Source of the DNA: Zelopaecilomyces penicillatus
Lineage: Eukaryota; Ascomycota; Sordariomycetes; Hypocreales; Pseudodiploosporaceae
Assembly (NCBI GenBank): GCA_005765155.1
Contig: VCCP01000003.1
Span: 4,154,001-4,218,000 of the forward strand
Reading direction: 5' to 3'
DNA: 64,000 bases
Made by a program: the position numbers and the translations under genes. Shown here piece after piece: positions 1 to 11,435 of this stretch. The notes beneath the pieces are model-generated. The model was not told the origin of the DNA and did not search any database. It saw nothing but the letters and a program-made list of their open reading frames with translations. Each line of letters begins with the position of its first letter. Position 1 is the stretch's first letter.

Positions 1-286
1 GCAGGAGAGAATTGAAGCAATATACAACACGTTCTAAACGGTGAAAGCTGTTTGGTTAACTGCATTATTATTTACCTGACGGTTCGGTACACAAGTAATT
101 GGATTCATAACATCCTGCCTATGATGTCTATTTCGCCCTCGTGTTTCTGTCCGTCAAATGTTTTATTCACCCTAATGTCATTTGCATCGTAGATAAAGAC
201 GGAGTTGTAGACGAGGACAGGATATGCCCTATGTCAGAAAAGATATCTTGACGTTGTATATAGTTGAATTTTCACTATCAACGTTA
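1..286. other. Window edge / 3' flank of sqt1
   Basis: No supported gene here. It is the downstream flank of the minus-strand sqt1 gene and probably includes its 3' UTR. I see no RNA gene or repeat. Confidence 0.5.
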
Positions 287-1765
287 TCATGCTTCAAACA
301 CCAAAGAGATACCATCGTCACCGGCAGTCACTATCCGTTCACCTGTTTCGCCCTGAACAAATCCGAGAATACCTCCGCCCTCACCATCTCCCCTATGTCC
401 CTTCCATTCCTTTTGTAGACCTGCTTCCGCCGCACTATTTCCTGTCGAGGCATTGGCCCTTAGATCCCACCTGCGAACAACGCCATCCATTCCGCAACTT
501 GTGAGGAGCCAAGTGTTTGGTACAAACTCAAGCTTGACAACTGAATGGTCTTCATGCGCACCAACGAGGTTTCGTCGCACAGCGAAACGGCGGTTTGCAT
601 CGTAAACACAGATAGAGCCATCTACGGAACCGGCAGCCAAGAGAGTAGTGGGCGGGCTCGTCGATGTGACAGATACTGCTAATGTCTCGATACTGTCGGA
701 TTGAGTGTGTAGAGAGGCGAGAATTTGTCCGCCGGCGGCTGGGTCGGCGGAGGCCTTGCCTGCGCCCGCACGACCGCGTGCTTGTGATTTTGATGGGGCA
801 GCAGCGGCAAGACGTGGCAGAGAGACGATCTTGATGGCGCCACCAGCACCGCCCGTCGCGACGAAAGCACCCTTGGGATCAATGGCAATTGAGTACAGTC
901 CACCTTCAACCTCAAATCTCTGATCCACACCGGTCAGCGACACTGCGGTCATGCCATTGTCACCCGCCAGTCCATTTGCTGCTGCAAGACCCCATACATC
1001 CCAGACGTAGAGGCTGCAATCTTCAGAAACAGTAGCCAATAGCTGTCCATCAGGCGTCCAAGCCCCAGCCGTGCAGGCTCCGGTGTGTAAGAAGTAGGAT
1101 TGAACGATCTGCAGAGGGTTTGATGCATCCGATGGATCTATGGTATAGACCCAGACTGAGCCATCAGAGGCTCCAAGGGCAATCGTATTGGGGTGTGAGG
1201 GGGAAGGACACGGTGAAATCCAGTTGATCTCCTCAACCTCCTGGGCCTCACCGAGCAAGGTCATTTTGACACCTTGCCCAGGGCGCACGTCGGCCTTCCA
1301 GGCGCGTATTCTTCCATCGAGACCGCCGCTGACAAGAACATCGCCCTGAGGGAGGGACCAGGCTAGGGTGTTTATAGAATCTGTGTGGCCGTCGAGAGAA
1401 AAGAGGCTGTCGAGTTGCGTGGTCTTGGGCGGCTCGGTAGCTGGATCGGTGGCATAGCTCGAGGGCAGAACAGGTCGTGACTGGGCTGCCGAGGTATCGA
1501 AGAGCCATCCAGCGCCGGGAGCATCGTCCTCTTGGCCAGCAGAGCCGCCAACAGCGACGAGAGAGGGGTGGACGGGGTGTTGGGCGATGGTAAAGAGCGA
1601 GTCTTGTGGGAGATCGAAGAAGGCGATGGAGTCATTGTGCAGCATCAGCTCTTCATTGTCCGAGTCCATGGCGAGGTCATCGTCAGCGGTGACCTCCTCA
1701 GCCGCATCATCGGCATCAAGGAACTCATCCTCCATCTCATCTTCGGGTCGCTTGGAGGAAGACAT
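287..1765 (-). CDS. sqt1: WD40 ribosome assembly protein Sqt1/AAMP family
   Basis: An uninterrupted 492-residue frame. The N-terminus is strongly acidic (about residues 7-45, rich in D and E), followed by seven or eight WD40-type blades. Clear ones are DGHTDSINTLAW...DGRIRAW (from about 125), GACTAGAWTPDG...LYVWD, GSVDGSICVYD, CGMDGVVRRWD and a last blade ending in GDDGISLVFEA at the C-terminus. An acidic head plus one propeller at this length is typical of Sqt1 (yeast) and AAMP (animals). Sqt1 is known as the dedicated cytoplasmic chaperone of ribosomal protein uL16/Rpl10 before its loading on the 60S subunit; that role is inferred from family. The start ATG follows an A-rich leader on the coding strand. 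Assignment to Sqt1 rather than another WD40 protein rests on the overall layout, so it is good but not absolute. Confidence 0.85.
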   Translation of the reverse strand: MSSSKRPEDEMEDEFLDADDAAEEVTADDDLAMDSDNEELMLHNDSIAFFDLPQDSLFTIAQHPVHPSLVAVGGSAGQEDDAPGAGWLFDTSAAQSRPVLPSSYATDPATEPPKTTQLDSLFSLDGHTDSINTLAWSLPQGDVLVSGGLDGRIRAWKADVRPGQGVKMTLLGEAQEVEEINWISPCPSPSHPNTIALGASDGSVWVYTIDPSDASNPLQIVQSYFLHTGACTAGAWTPDGQLLATVSEDCSLYVWDVWGLAAANGLAGDNGMTAVSLTGVDQRFEVEGGLYSIAIDPKGAFVATGGAGGAIKIVSLPRLAAAAPSKSQARGRAGAGKASADPAAGGQILASLHTQSDSIETLAVSVTSTSPPTTLLAAGSVDGSICVYDANRRFAVRRNLVGAHEDHSVVKLEFVPNTWLLTSCGMDGVVRRWDLRANASTGNSAAEAGLQKEWKGHRGDGEGGGILGFVQGETGERIVTAGDDGISLVFEA

Positions 1766-2510
1766 TTTTTAATGATGGTGGTTTTTTTTGGTTTTTTTTG
1801 GCAACAAACGAAGTTGCTTTCCCGCGGGGTAGATATAAGCCAAGATTTGTGAGGTGATGCTTTAGAAGTTGGATTCAGGGTCGACAAAGACTTGTTGGTC
1901 AGTGAATGACCGGAACGAGCTGATTAATGCGAGAAATAAGAACAGTTGCCAAGTTAAATCTAGTATTGGACAAGGAAGCTGCTTGGGTTTGCCCTGTTCT
2001 TTATTCGACGTTACAACGTCACTGCTGCTTGATAAGCAGAATCTTTTAGATTCTTGGTGGGATGTTTTTTTTTTCTGACTCTGACTCTGACTGACCCCTC
2101 CCCCCACTTTCAGTCGTCATGTACATCATTACCATGTGCACATGTAATTAGTACCTGGTAGCTTTTCATTTACTACAGTCTACAGTACCTACCATGCTAA
2201 AACACCATAGAATTGACAAACAGCACCTTTTTTCTCTCAGCCCGCTGGTGTGATGATGAAGCATAGATTGATAGGCCTTAGCACTGGCTTTATTGGCTAT
2301 CTGGATAGAGATTCCATGCCCGCTAGTAGACTATGGCCAGAAACTGCGTTTGCTGGCGTTATTGCTAAACACTGATCGAGACAGCAAAGCCTTATCAGTG
2401 TTAGTTTGATATCCTGTTCCCCTTCCAAAACGCCCGCCACAGATAATTAATAAAACGAAACACTGGCTGTGATGCATATCAGCTAGACAATGTTTCCCTC
2501 TGAATAATTT
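1766..2510. other. sqt1 upstream / spp1 downstream intergenic region
   Basis: 745 bases between two minus-strand genes: promoter of sqt1 and 3' flank of spp1. It holds two T8-type runs just upstream of the sqt1 start and a TCTGAC tandem repeat near 2075-2092. No credible coding frame. Confidence 0.5.
2075..2092. repeat. TCTGAC hexamer microsatellite
   Basis: Three consecutive copies of the hexamer TCTGAC, directly after a T-run, in the sqt1 promoter region. Confidence 0.8.
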
Positions 2511-3876
2511 TCAAGTCTCAATCACCTCAACCCAGTTCCTCTCGGCTTGCCTCCGTCGCCATCTTTCTTTTGCCGCTACCCGTAGTATCCTCTCATCCTC
2601 TTCCACCTCGGCTGCCTGATCTGCCATCTCCCGTATTTGGTGTCTGATACCAAGGGCCAGCATCTTTGGCCACCCGCTGTGCACCTTGCATCTTTTCCGC
2701 TCACACATGCCCCTAACCTGGTCATCCTCACCGAGAGGATCTCCTACTGTCGACGACTGGAAAACAACCTCGCCTTCAGGTGATGCGACAAACGCTGCAA
2801 ATGCATCCCGTGCACTAATAGTGTCAAGCCTTTGATCGTAGCCGCATATGTCTTCACCAAATTGGCCACTGTTAATTGCGGACCGACGTCGTTCCTGGAC
2901 CATCTCGATGAGCGCTAGCATCTTGTGACATAAGAGCGTCTCTTCTTCGAGATGGGATCGACTGGTGGCTGCTGATTTCAGATTTTTCTTCTCCTCATCG
3001 GTCAGGATATGAGCAAGGGGATCCTCTGTATCTAAGACCCGAAAATGTTAACGCAAGGGAACTCTTTGTAGGTTTAGCACGCAATTGATTGTTCATCATA
3101 CCTCCGTCGTTGATAGTTTCCACGTTGTGTATTTTATCCGAGAACGGGGCTTTTGACAGTTTCCACGCCCCATCGTCACCGACATTGGCGACATGACTAT
3201 TCAGAAGTGCCATCATCTCTTCCTGTGACAGTTGGTCGCTGAAGCCGGACTTTCCTTTCCCCTTTGGCAATTTTATCAACATGCGTTCCCACCAAGTCTG
3301 GGCGTGTTCACCAGAGCAGAACACACTCGGGGGCTTTTGCACCAGCCGCGCAGCCTTGCGGCATCCAGGAAGCCCACAGGTCTTCTTGTAAATGGTCACT
3401 AGGTCTTTTGTTGAGCAGTTTGGGCAGACAAACTTCTCGATGAGGTTCTCTCCAGTCTCTTTACTGATGTTGACACATTCTCCATGAAACCAGTCCTCAC
3501 ACTTCTCACAACAAATCATCCAGCGATGGTCATCTGGTCCACGACAGAGACAGTACGGCCCGTTGTCAGATTCATCATCATCATCAGAACCATCATCGGT
3601 ACCATTAGAATCTGATTTCGCCTTTGCCTTTTTAGTCTTCTTTGATTCACCCCCAACTCTGGCTCGCTTAGGGCCCTTTTTAATGGTCGAAGCTGTGCCC
3701 TTCTTTTTGATGGCCATGGTGGGCCCCGACTCTGCTATGTCTGCTGTTTCGGTTGAAGGTAAAGGTGTAGATGGCAAGTTCAGGACTGGCAAATGTTCCG
3801 CCGTAGGCGGAGAGGGTAGATGTGCCACATTCTCGCCTTCGAGCTCCTCAATGAGCACAAAGCGAGGCTCATCCAT
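2511..3876 (-). CDS. spp1: PHD-finger protein Spp1/Cfp1, Set1 COMPASS subunit
   Basis: Two exons, 3876-3102 and 3031-2511, joined across a 70-nt GT-AG intron (3101-3032, phase 1), giving 431 residues. A Ser/Lys-rich and acidic N-terminal region leads to a PHD finger at about residues 107-155 (C-x-C, CCEKCEDWFHGEC, CPNC). It is followed by a second Cys-rich segment (CGLPGCRKAAR...VFCSGEHAQTWW) typical of the Cfp1/Spp1 C-terminal zinc region, and then a helical charged tail encoded by exon 2. In the family, Spp1 reads H3K4me3 through the PHD finger and supports Set1 H3K4 methyltransferase activity in the nucleus. It is divergent from sco1 with only 448 bp between starts. The splice is supported by uninterrupted continuation into the downstream frame with no stop. 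Confidence 0.87.
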
Positions 3877-4324
3877 TGTGGCCGGAGTGGCTATTGTCCG
3901 CTCTTCCTATCAAAGGTGAGCCACACAAGGCGCCAATTAGCCGTCCTACTGTGAAGCGATCCCTTCCTTTTAGTCCACCGAGCATCAGCAGCGTTTGCTA
4001 TTGTTCATATCTATGCAAACGTGTCAAAGCACGCTGGCGTGGATGTAATAACACCAAAACACCACTTTTTACACAGCTGTAATGAGCTGCATGATGTGTT
4101 GTAGCGCGACTGGAACATGCTTGAACTTGCCTGTACAGTCCAAGCGTCTTGGTGTTTCGTTGGCCGGGGTGTGTGTCTCGGCAGATGCTCGGCTGACCAT
4201 CATCTGGCCTGGAGCTTCCGAGTCTGACATAGAATTTCGGCGCTTGCTAGCTAATTATCGTCTTTCTCTCTCTGTCTTCGTTAAGCCATACCTAATCGCG
4301 AAGATCAATCAGGAACGGCCAACA
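3877..4324. promoter_or_regulatory. Shared divergent promoter of spp1 and sco1
   Basis: 448 bp between the two start codons, transcribed outward in both directions. An open frame runs upstream of the sco1 ATG, but its residues do not resemble a mitochondrial presequence, whereas the sequence from 4325 does. Confidence 0.6.
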
Positions 4325-5341
4325 ATGTCACGCTCATTAGTATCGCCCAAGGCGCTCCAAGCCACACTCAAAAGATTGCCTGCTGGAAGTTGCCAAAGAT
4401 GTTTCACGAGCAGCGCACACCAACCCCAGGGCCTTCGGCCGACACTTCCGCGAGCGCCTGTCCAAACGAGACAACCGATGACGCAAAAGCGGACGAAATA
4501 CAATACTGTTGAGGAGGCAAAGAGCCGTTACAATACAGGGGTATGAGACTAGCAATGATGATTCTACCCTGCAAATCCAGACTTTGATTGGTTTAAGCGA
4601 AGCTGACGACCATCTGATAGCCCTTTTCATGGAAAGCCGGTCTACTATTTGTCGCCACCTGTGGAGGTCTGGTATGGTACTTCGAACACGAGAAAGAGCG
4701 TATGCAAAGGAAAAGAATTGCAGAGGCATCCAAAGGCATTGGCCGCCCTAAGGTTGGAGGCGACTTTGAATTGGTAGACCAGCATGGGAAGCCTTTTACA
4801 AGCGAGATGATGAAGGGCAAGCACTCTTTGGTAAGTTCCGAAAAACCGAAACACGAAGTCGTAATTGCTTCCTTGATCAAGGTAGGATGGTGGTTCTAAC
4901 CAATTGGTAATATAGGTCTATTTTGGGTTCACACGGTGCCCCGACATCTGCCCCGAGGAGCTCGACAAGATGGCTCAAATGCTCGACATTGTTGAGGCGA
5001 AAGCAACTGGGAACAAACTGCTCCCGATATTTATAACCTGCGACCCGGAGCGGGATGACCCCAAGGCACTTGAGAGTTACCTCGCCGAGTTCCACCCCTC
5101 TCTTATCGGCCTTACAGGCACCTACGACCAGATCAAGGATCTCTGCAAAAAATACAGGGTTTATTTCAGCACCCCGCAAAATGTCAAACCCGGTCAGGAC
5201 TATCTCGTTGACCATAGTATCTATTTCTACCTTATGGATCCAGATGGAGACTTTGTGGAGGCATTGGGGCGACAGCATTCCCCAGACCAGGCGGCGCATT
5301 TGATTCTCGACCATATGAAGGACTGGAAGAAGAATAACTGA
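4325..5341 (+). CDS. sco1: Sco1 copper chaperone for cytochrome c oxidase
   Basis: Three exons, 4325-4540, 4621-4830 and 4916-5341, both introns phase 0, giving 283 residues. The N-terminus is basic and rich in Ser/Arg without acids, as in a mitochondrial presequence. A single membrane segment lies at about residues 78-93 (GLLFVATCGGLVWYF) after PFSWK. The thioredoxin-like domain carries the copper-binding CPDIC motif (Cys150, Cys154) in FGFTRCPDICPEEL, the conserved TCDPERD segment and the third ligand His242 in DYLVDHSIYFY. Sco1 is known to deliver copper to the CuA site of Cox2 in the inner membrane facing the intermembrane space. All key residues are present and the length is normal. The ATG at 4325 was chosen because it begins the presequence-like stretch. 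Confidence 0.95.
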
Positions 5342-5795
5342 AGAGCGGAGTAAAAGAAAGACAGTCGGCAAGAAGCTGAAGCGATGGCGCAGATTGTCTC
5401 GGTTGCGCCACATGTAAACTACTGTATCGACCAATTCAGTCTAGAATAAATAGTACCCGCTGGTAATGAACCACTCAATTCAATGTCAAACAACTTCCAA
5501 ATTTGGTAAACAAAACTAACCTAAGATGTACTAAAACTGATATTATTGTGACCCACGCCTGTAGCTATCTCCAGTTGGACCCTGAACGGATATACCCCGG
5601 CGAGCTCCGAGGCCCGCCACCGATAGGATGGACCTGATGCAACCGCATCTTGACAAGGAATCTAGAGCTACATTCCTACAACAACCAATTGCTAATTATA
5701 CCCTGCGGTTTCGTTCTGCCCTTGAGCTGGTAATTGCCATGATGATATAGATCTCAAATTGTTACTGAGCTGACGAAAAAAGACAAAAACACAGG
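5342..5795. other. Intergenic, sco1 3' flank and HAD gene promoter
   Basis: 454 bases between two plus-strand genes. It contains an AATAAA-like motif near 5446 compatible with sco1 polyadenylation. No coding frame seen. Confidence 0.5.
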
Positions 5796-7365
5796 GTGAA
5801 CATGAGTATGAGCTTGTTCAGACAATGCCCAGCTGGCCTGGCGTCACGCTCATGGCATTCTTATCGTCGTCAAGCTCTCAATCTACCGACCCTGTTTGCA
5901 GTTTCCTCATGTGTGGCTGCGCGTGGTTTTCGTACCACTGCAGCTCTGCGTGAGAGGAGAAGTAATAGGCCCAATGAAGGCTCTTTCGGTACCGCTGGGA
6001 GCCTAGCCAGAGCCAAACATCAGAGTATTACGCCTCAACAGGCGTTGTCAGAGATTGCGTTTGCTTTTGAGTAAGGCGTTTTTCTTGATTCTGAGATGTA
6101 CAAATTTCATGTTTCTTCTTCGATTTCACTCTTGAGGGAAAAACCCATATTAACTGGACGTTCAGTATTGATGGTGTTATATACCGGGGTCATGAACCAA
6201 TTCCAGGAGCCAAGGAGATGCTCAGAAGCATCCGATCGCATGATATTCGATATGTATTTTTGACCAACGGTGGCGGCGCTCATGAAGACGCCAAGGCCAG
6301 CGCACTTGCCAAACGCCTGGGACTGTCTGAGGAGGAGGATGTAATTCGGGATAGAATTATTCTGTCCCACACGCCGATGCGCGGCTGGGATGAGTCACTG
6401 AAGAAGAATGGGACGGTCTTGATTACGGGCTGCCACCCGGAAATGGCCCGCAATGTGGCTATTGAGTTAGGTTTTCCCCTGTTTTCCATGCGTTGGTGCT
6501 ATCCATGAATGCTTATATTGTGTGCAGTTATGGTTTCGCAAGAGCAGTGACCCCTGCCGACATCCTCGCCAACAACGAAAAGGTCTATCCGTTCGACGGG
6601 TTGAGAGATAGTCTGCATTCACAATTCAGAGAGCTGCCAGATGGAAAGAGGGCAATCAACCCGGTCGACCCGTATAGCAAGAACATATCCACGGACGCCC
6701 TCAAAATCGACAAGATTCTTATCTGGAATGACCCTAGAGACTGGTCTCTTGATATCCAGATCATCCACGACCTGTTGGTGTCACATAAGGGATTTTTGGG
6801 CACCATATCAGAAAAGAATGGAAACAAGTCTCTACCAAACAACGGTTGGCAGCAGGATGGGCAGCCAGAAATCTGGATCTCCAACCTGGATCTCTTCTGG
6901 AAAACGGAATACGCAGTTAATCGGTTCGGCACAGGAGCATTTGTCGATGCGCTGAAGGGGGTATGGACAGCAGTTACGGAAGGGGCAGAGCTGCAATACA
7001 AAGCGCTGGGCAAGCCATCAAAACACACGTACCAGTACGCACACGATAAGCTCCTGCACTTCTCCTCGGGTAAGGCGAACCTGGAGGGTGACACGAAGAA
7101 AGTGGCGGCGCTGCGTCGAGTCTACATGATTGGTGACAATCCAGAAAGCGACATTCGTGGTGCCAATGAGTTCAACCCGGAAGACGGCACAGAATGGATC
7201 TCGATTCTGGCCAGGACAGGCGTATGGAAGCAGACGATAGCGGAAAGGGAACCGCGGTTTAAGCCAACCGTGATTGTAGACGACGTGGTGGATGCTATTG
7301 TTTGGGCGATGAGAAACGAAGGCGTGGAGGTGACAAGGGAGTCTGTCATGTCTGGGGCATACTGA
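5796..7365 (+). CDS. Mitochondrial HAD-superfamily IIA hydrolase (CECR5/HDHD5, Ykr070w type)
   Basis: Three exons, 5796-6070, 6166-6465 and 6528-7365, with two phase-2 introns, giving 470 residues. The first 50 residues are basic and Ser/Arg-rich, consistent with mitochondrial import. HAD motif I is FDIDGVIYRG, with its first catalytic Asp (residue 92) rebuilt across intron 1 and the second at 94; motif II is VFLTNGGG; the late metal-binding motif is GDNPESDIRGAN, followed by a conserved WISILARTGVW. This matches the HAD IIA group containing human CECR5 and yeast Ykr070w, whose substrate is unknown. The second intron splits ...NVAI-D-YGFARAVTPADIL, a junction conserved in the family. Two upstream-proximal Met codons occur (5796, 5802, 5808); the first was taken. 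Confidence 0.9.
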
Positions 7366-8418
7366 GGATGAGCCCCATACTCGGGTATTCAGTAGAAATC
7401 AACCATCACCCTACCTAGGTGTACTACATAAAAACAGGCATTTGCTAGATATCAAGAGACGAGGTATATAACTGGCTTTGTGGATATCAGCGCCCCTTGC
7501 TAGGGTTGCTATTGTTGGCTGCATTTTGATGAGCTGTTTAGGGCCAACAGCAACAGCTGGGAGTTCTGGCATGTGAAGCCGTCAACACCCTGCCCACGCC
7601 TGTATTCAGCAACACTGCAACCATACAACAGGCACACCGCTGACAAGGTAGCCCCAACAGCACCCAACATCACCTCCATACAGTGGGCAATTATCGGATA
7701 TTTAGAGTGTTACAGCAGGGACGCAGGGACACACTACTAAAGCACATGGGCATGCACAAGGCATGCACACTGTTGCTGCTACCCGGCGCCAGGGCACCAG
7801 GTATGTATTGTGGTTGGACACAACAGTCACTTTCATGAATCGAATCCCAGCTCCAGTCGCTTCCAGTTGGTGCACAGTGCCTGTACATGCAGTCATCCGC
7901 TGTAGGGCACGCTAATTCTAGTGAGTCCAGGCCCTATGTAGCCCTGGCAGCGCCAAGAGCGCTAAGAGATAACGGGAACCGGAAGGCTGAGCGCCAGCCT
8001 GCGATGGTCACGCGGGGCAAACAGCGGCTTGCCAAAAGGGCCTTTTATCTCCTTTAACCCAACCCTCGCTGCTCTTTCTCATCCTCAACTTCTTGCCGCT
8101 CCATTGTTTGTCCACCTTCTGATTTCCTTCTCTCTGGCCGTGGCCAAACAGCAGAAGACTGGGTTACCTCGGGATAAGCTTCGGCGTTTACAGAATCTAC
8201 TCTGCTTCTCCGTGTTTGCCTTGAACTTACCACGGTGATCACCCCACTGGCTCTCTAACTCGCTTCCCCGCCATATCTCGTCTGGCGCCACAATCCAAAC
8301 CCACCGTCTGCCTACGGACCGCCGTGCATCGCTGTGTCAAGACGTGCAAGAACGTACAAGGACGTGTCATACCATTCCCGGCATATTCGCCCATTGACAT
8401 AGCTCAAGGTTGCTCATC
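7366..8418. other. Intergenic, choline kinase promoter region
   Basis: About 1.05 kb without a supported gene. The last 400 bases are pyrimidine-rich on the plus strand, as in fungal leaders, and probably hold the promoter and 5' UTR of the choline kinase gene. Confidence 0.5.
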
Positions 8419-11016
8419 ATGTCTGACCCGAATCCAAGCCCCGGCTCTTTGCCCTTGCCTCTACCCCTCCGCTCGGCTCTCAAGACCGAGGACGACAGTG
8501 ACAAAACACCGCCTGTCAGCGGTTCCCTCAAAGGTACGTGGATGAATGAATAGAACGTGAAGCTATGTGATGCCGCCAACCATTGGCGCCTATGCTCCCA
8601 CTGCCATGTTCCGTGGTTTCTCGAGTCCGGGAACGAGACCGAGACCCTACCAGCTACAGTAGTTTTATCCTTAAATGTTGCCGAGGTCTCGAGTGAGTAT
8701 CCTGGAACAACAGGTCTTTGCATGCTGTAACTGGTGATGAGGCCCTCATTATGGTTCTCTCCTGTGCCGGTGAGGTAACAGTCAGGAATGTACAAACGGT
8801 GTTCATGGCATTAGCTCACACACCATTACAGCTGTTCAGATTGCGGAACCAGTTCCAGAGTCCTACATTGAAGATGATACACCAGGTATCAAACCACGCC
8901 GCACTACGAGCAACCGGCGAGTTGGCGTGAGGCCACAGCCTAGCCCACACATGGGTGTCTCTTCGAGATCCTCCGGCACCGAAAGTTCCCCATTGTTGCG
9001 ACCTGTGGATGATCCCTCACACTACCATGCTCGTCGCCAGTATTATGGCGAGAAGCTCTTGGCTCAGGTTGGAGAATGGTTGGATAGACAACAAAAGAAG
9101 ACGGCCAACAAGAAAAAAGCAACCCGTTCGCGCAAAGGCAATTCTCCACCGGCTGAAGAGAGCACAGCTGAGCAACCGGCGACTTCTCGCGAGAGGTCCA
9201 ACTCTATCGACTCCGATTCAAGTGAGGTTTCACTTGACAGACTTCAGGTCATTATCGAAGGCTCAATGGCATCCATGGGTTTAACAGCGCTACCCAGTCA
9301 TAGCCCCAGGGTTGGCCCTAGACACCGTCGAATAACTTCGCGCTCATCACTACACCGCACCGCATCATCAGACACGGACTACGTTGACGGTGATGCAATT
9401 GTCCCCAGCTGTGACGCCATTCTCGACAACTCCAAGACACTCAGCTATACTGGAGGTGGCAGTGGCAGCACGGATGAACCTGCCACAAAGGCAGGCAAGG
9501 ACAAAGATGCCTGGCCAACCTTTAAGAATGATATCCTGCGCATTGCACACACCCTGCGGCTTAAGGGTTGGCGGCGTGTGCCACTTGGAAGCGGCGACAG
9601 CATCACCGTGGAGCGACTGAGCGGTGCGCTCACCAATGCTGTCTACGTTGTGACTCCGCCATCTGATATGTCTCAACATGAAGGCAAAAAGATGCCTTCC
9701 AAAATTCTCCTCCGAGTCTATGGCCCGCAGGTTGAGCATCTCATTGACCGTGAAAATGAGCTGCAAGTCCTCCAGCGCCTGGCACGCAAGAAGATCGGAC
9801 CACGCCTTCTTGGCACCTTCAAGAACGGTCGTTTTGAGGAATTCTTTAATGCCATCACCCTGACACCGTCGGACATACGTGATCCGGATACATCAAGACA
9901 GATTGCCAAGCGTATGAGAGAGCTCCACGACGGCATTGAGCTGCTGCCCCAGGAGAGAGAAAATGGTCCAGGTGTTTGGAAGAATTGGGATCAATGGCTT
10001 GATAATGTCGGTCGGATCACCACTTTCTTGGACGAGCACCTGGACAAGGGCTCTAAAAATGACCAGCCCAACTCCAAGTCTCCTGCCTGGAAAGCCAATG
10101 GATATGTTTGTGGTGTTCCTTGGACTCAGTTCAGAGATACGGTGATCAAGTATCGAGCATATCTCAACAAACGCTATGGTGGTGAAAAGACTATCAATGC
10201 ACAGTTGACGTTTGCTCACAATGATGTGAGTGCTCTGCAAAATCTACTAATAGCACTTGGGAAACACCAAAAAAACTAACATTCGACGCCCTCTCACAGA
10301 CCCAATATGGCAACATTCTCAGAATTCGCCCCGACGACGAGAAATCTCCTCTTCTTCAGCCCGCCAACAAGCATAAGCAATTGATTGTTATCGATTTTGA
10401 ATACGCTGGAGCCAATACTGTAGGCCTCGAATTTGCAAACCACTTCACCGAATGGACTTACAATTATCACGACCCCATTACATCCTATGCTTGTAACTCT
10501 GATCGCTATCCTACAATCGAGGAACAGCGGCGCTTCATCAAGGCATATGTTGATCACCGATCGCAGTTTCCAAATGCCAGTTCGACGCCTCGTCTGGGCC
10601 CCGTTGATGGCGGCGTTGGTGCCACCCCATCCCTTGTCCCGAGCGCATCCAGCAGCTCTATCGTCGATTTCATGCTCGACGCACGTTATCCCGGAGGAGA
10701 CTGGAGCGCGGCCGAACGGGCCCGAGAAGAGAGGTGTGAGAAGCAGATTTCGGAGCTGCTGGAGGAAACTCGTCTATGGCGGCCAGCGAATAGTGCCATG
10801 TGGGTCGCTTGGGGTATCGTGCAAGCCAAGGTTCCTGGTTTGGATGGAACTCCAGAGGAGGTGGAAGGTGAGGATTCCGCCGACGAGTTTGATTACCTCC
10901 AATATGCGCAGGAACGGGCGCTCTTTTTCTGGGGCGATTGTGTGCAGCTTGGCTTAATCAAACTGGGAGATTTGCCCGAGTCGTTGCAACAGAAATTGAA
11001 GAAGCTGGACTACTAA
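8419..11016 (+). CDS. cki1: Choline kinase
   Basis: Three exons, 8419-8533, 8832-10225 and 10300-11016 (phase 1 and phase 0 introns), giving about 741 residues. The first exon is short and was found by joining MSDPNPSPGS...SGSLK to AVQIAEPVPESYIEDD. A long Ser/Arg-rich N-terminal region precedes the kinase; RLSGALTNAVYVV and the fungal choline-kinase N domain lie at about 230-290. The catalytic Brenner motif HNDTQYGN is rebuilt across the second intron (residues 501-508), and IDFEYAG (534-540) supplies the metal-binding Asp. Choline kinase phosphorylates choline (and often ethanolamine) with ATP as the first step of the Kennedy pathway. The first intron of 298 nt is long for this organism and could hide a small exon; an alternative start inside exon 2 is possible but would lose conserved residues. 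Confidence 0.93.
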
Positions 11017-11435
11017 AGGAGAAAAACAGATCATGTTTGGCGATCTGATGGGGATTTAAGAAGCAGAAGATAGTAAAGTCAACATAGAGGCAATATTAGT
11101 GGGGATGACGAATTGGCCATGAATAAAAGTTCAAATTTATTTGAGAATATCGTTCTACTAACTAACCTTTGCTGAAGCCATGCCTATTGGTCGACTACAT
11201 ACTAAGAGACTTAAATCTCAACTTCTGCGAATCGGCATGGGTGTTCTCAGTTTTCATACCATAATACTTCGGCGATCAATGTACCCTGTCATTGTGAATA
11301 AAAATTGGGCATAATCCAAACAGAGAAAGAGCAGAATCCTCCCTCGATATACATATTGATGACAGAGAAACGGAACGTTCTATTTGCTCACTCATAATCT
11401 ATGATATGCTTCGCCATAATTCTTCAAGTATATAT
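11017..11435. other. Convergent 3' flanks of choline kinase and BTB gene
   Basis: 419 bases between two converging genes. AT-rich with AATAAA-like motifs on the plus strand (near 11122 and 11298). No coding frame. Confidence 0.5.

Noticed and set aside
7690..7900. tRNA-like GAATCGAATCCC words and GCATGCAC repeats
   Set aside because: I could not build a cloverleaf around the T-loop-like word on either strand; the words appear to be chance.
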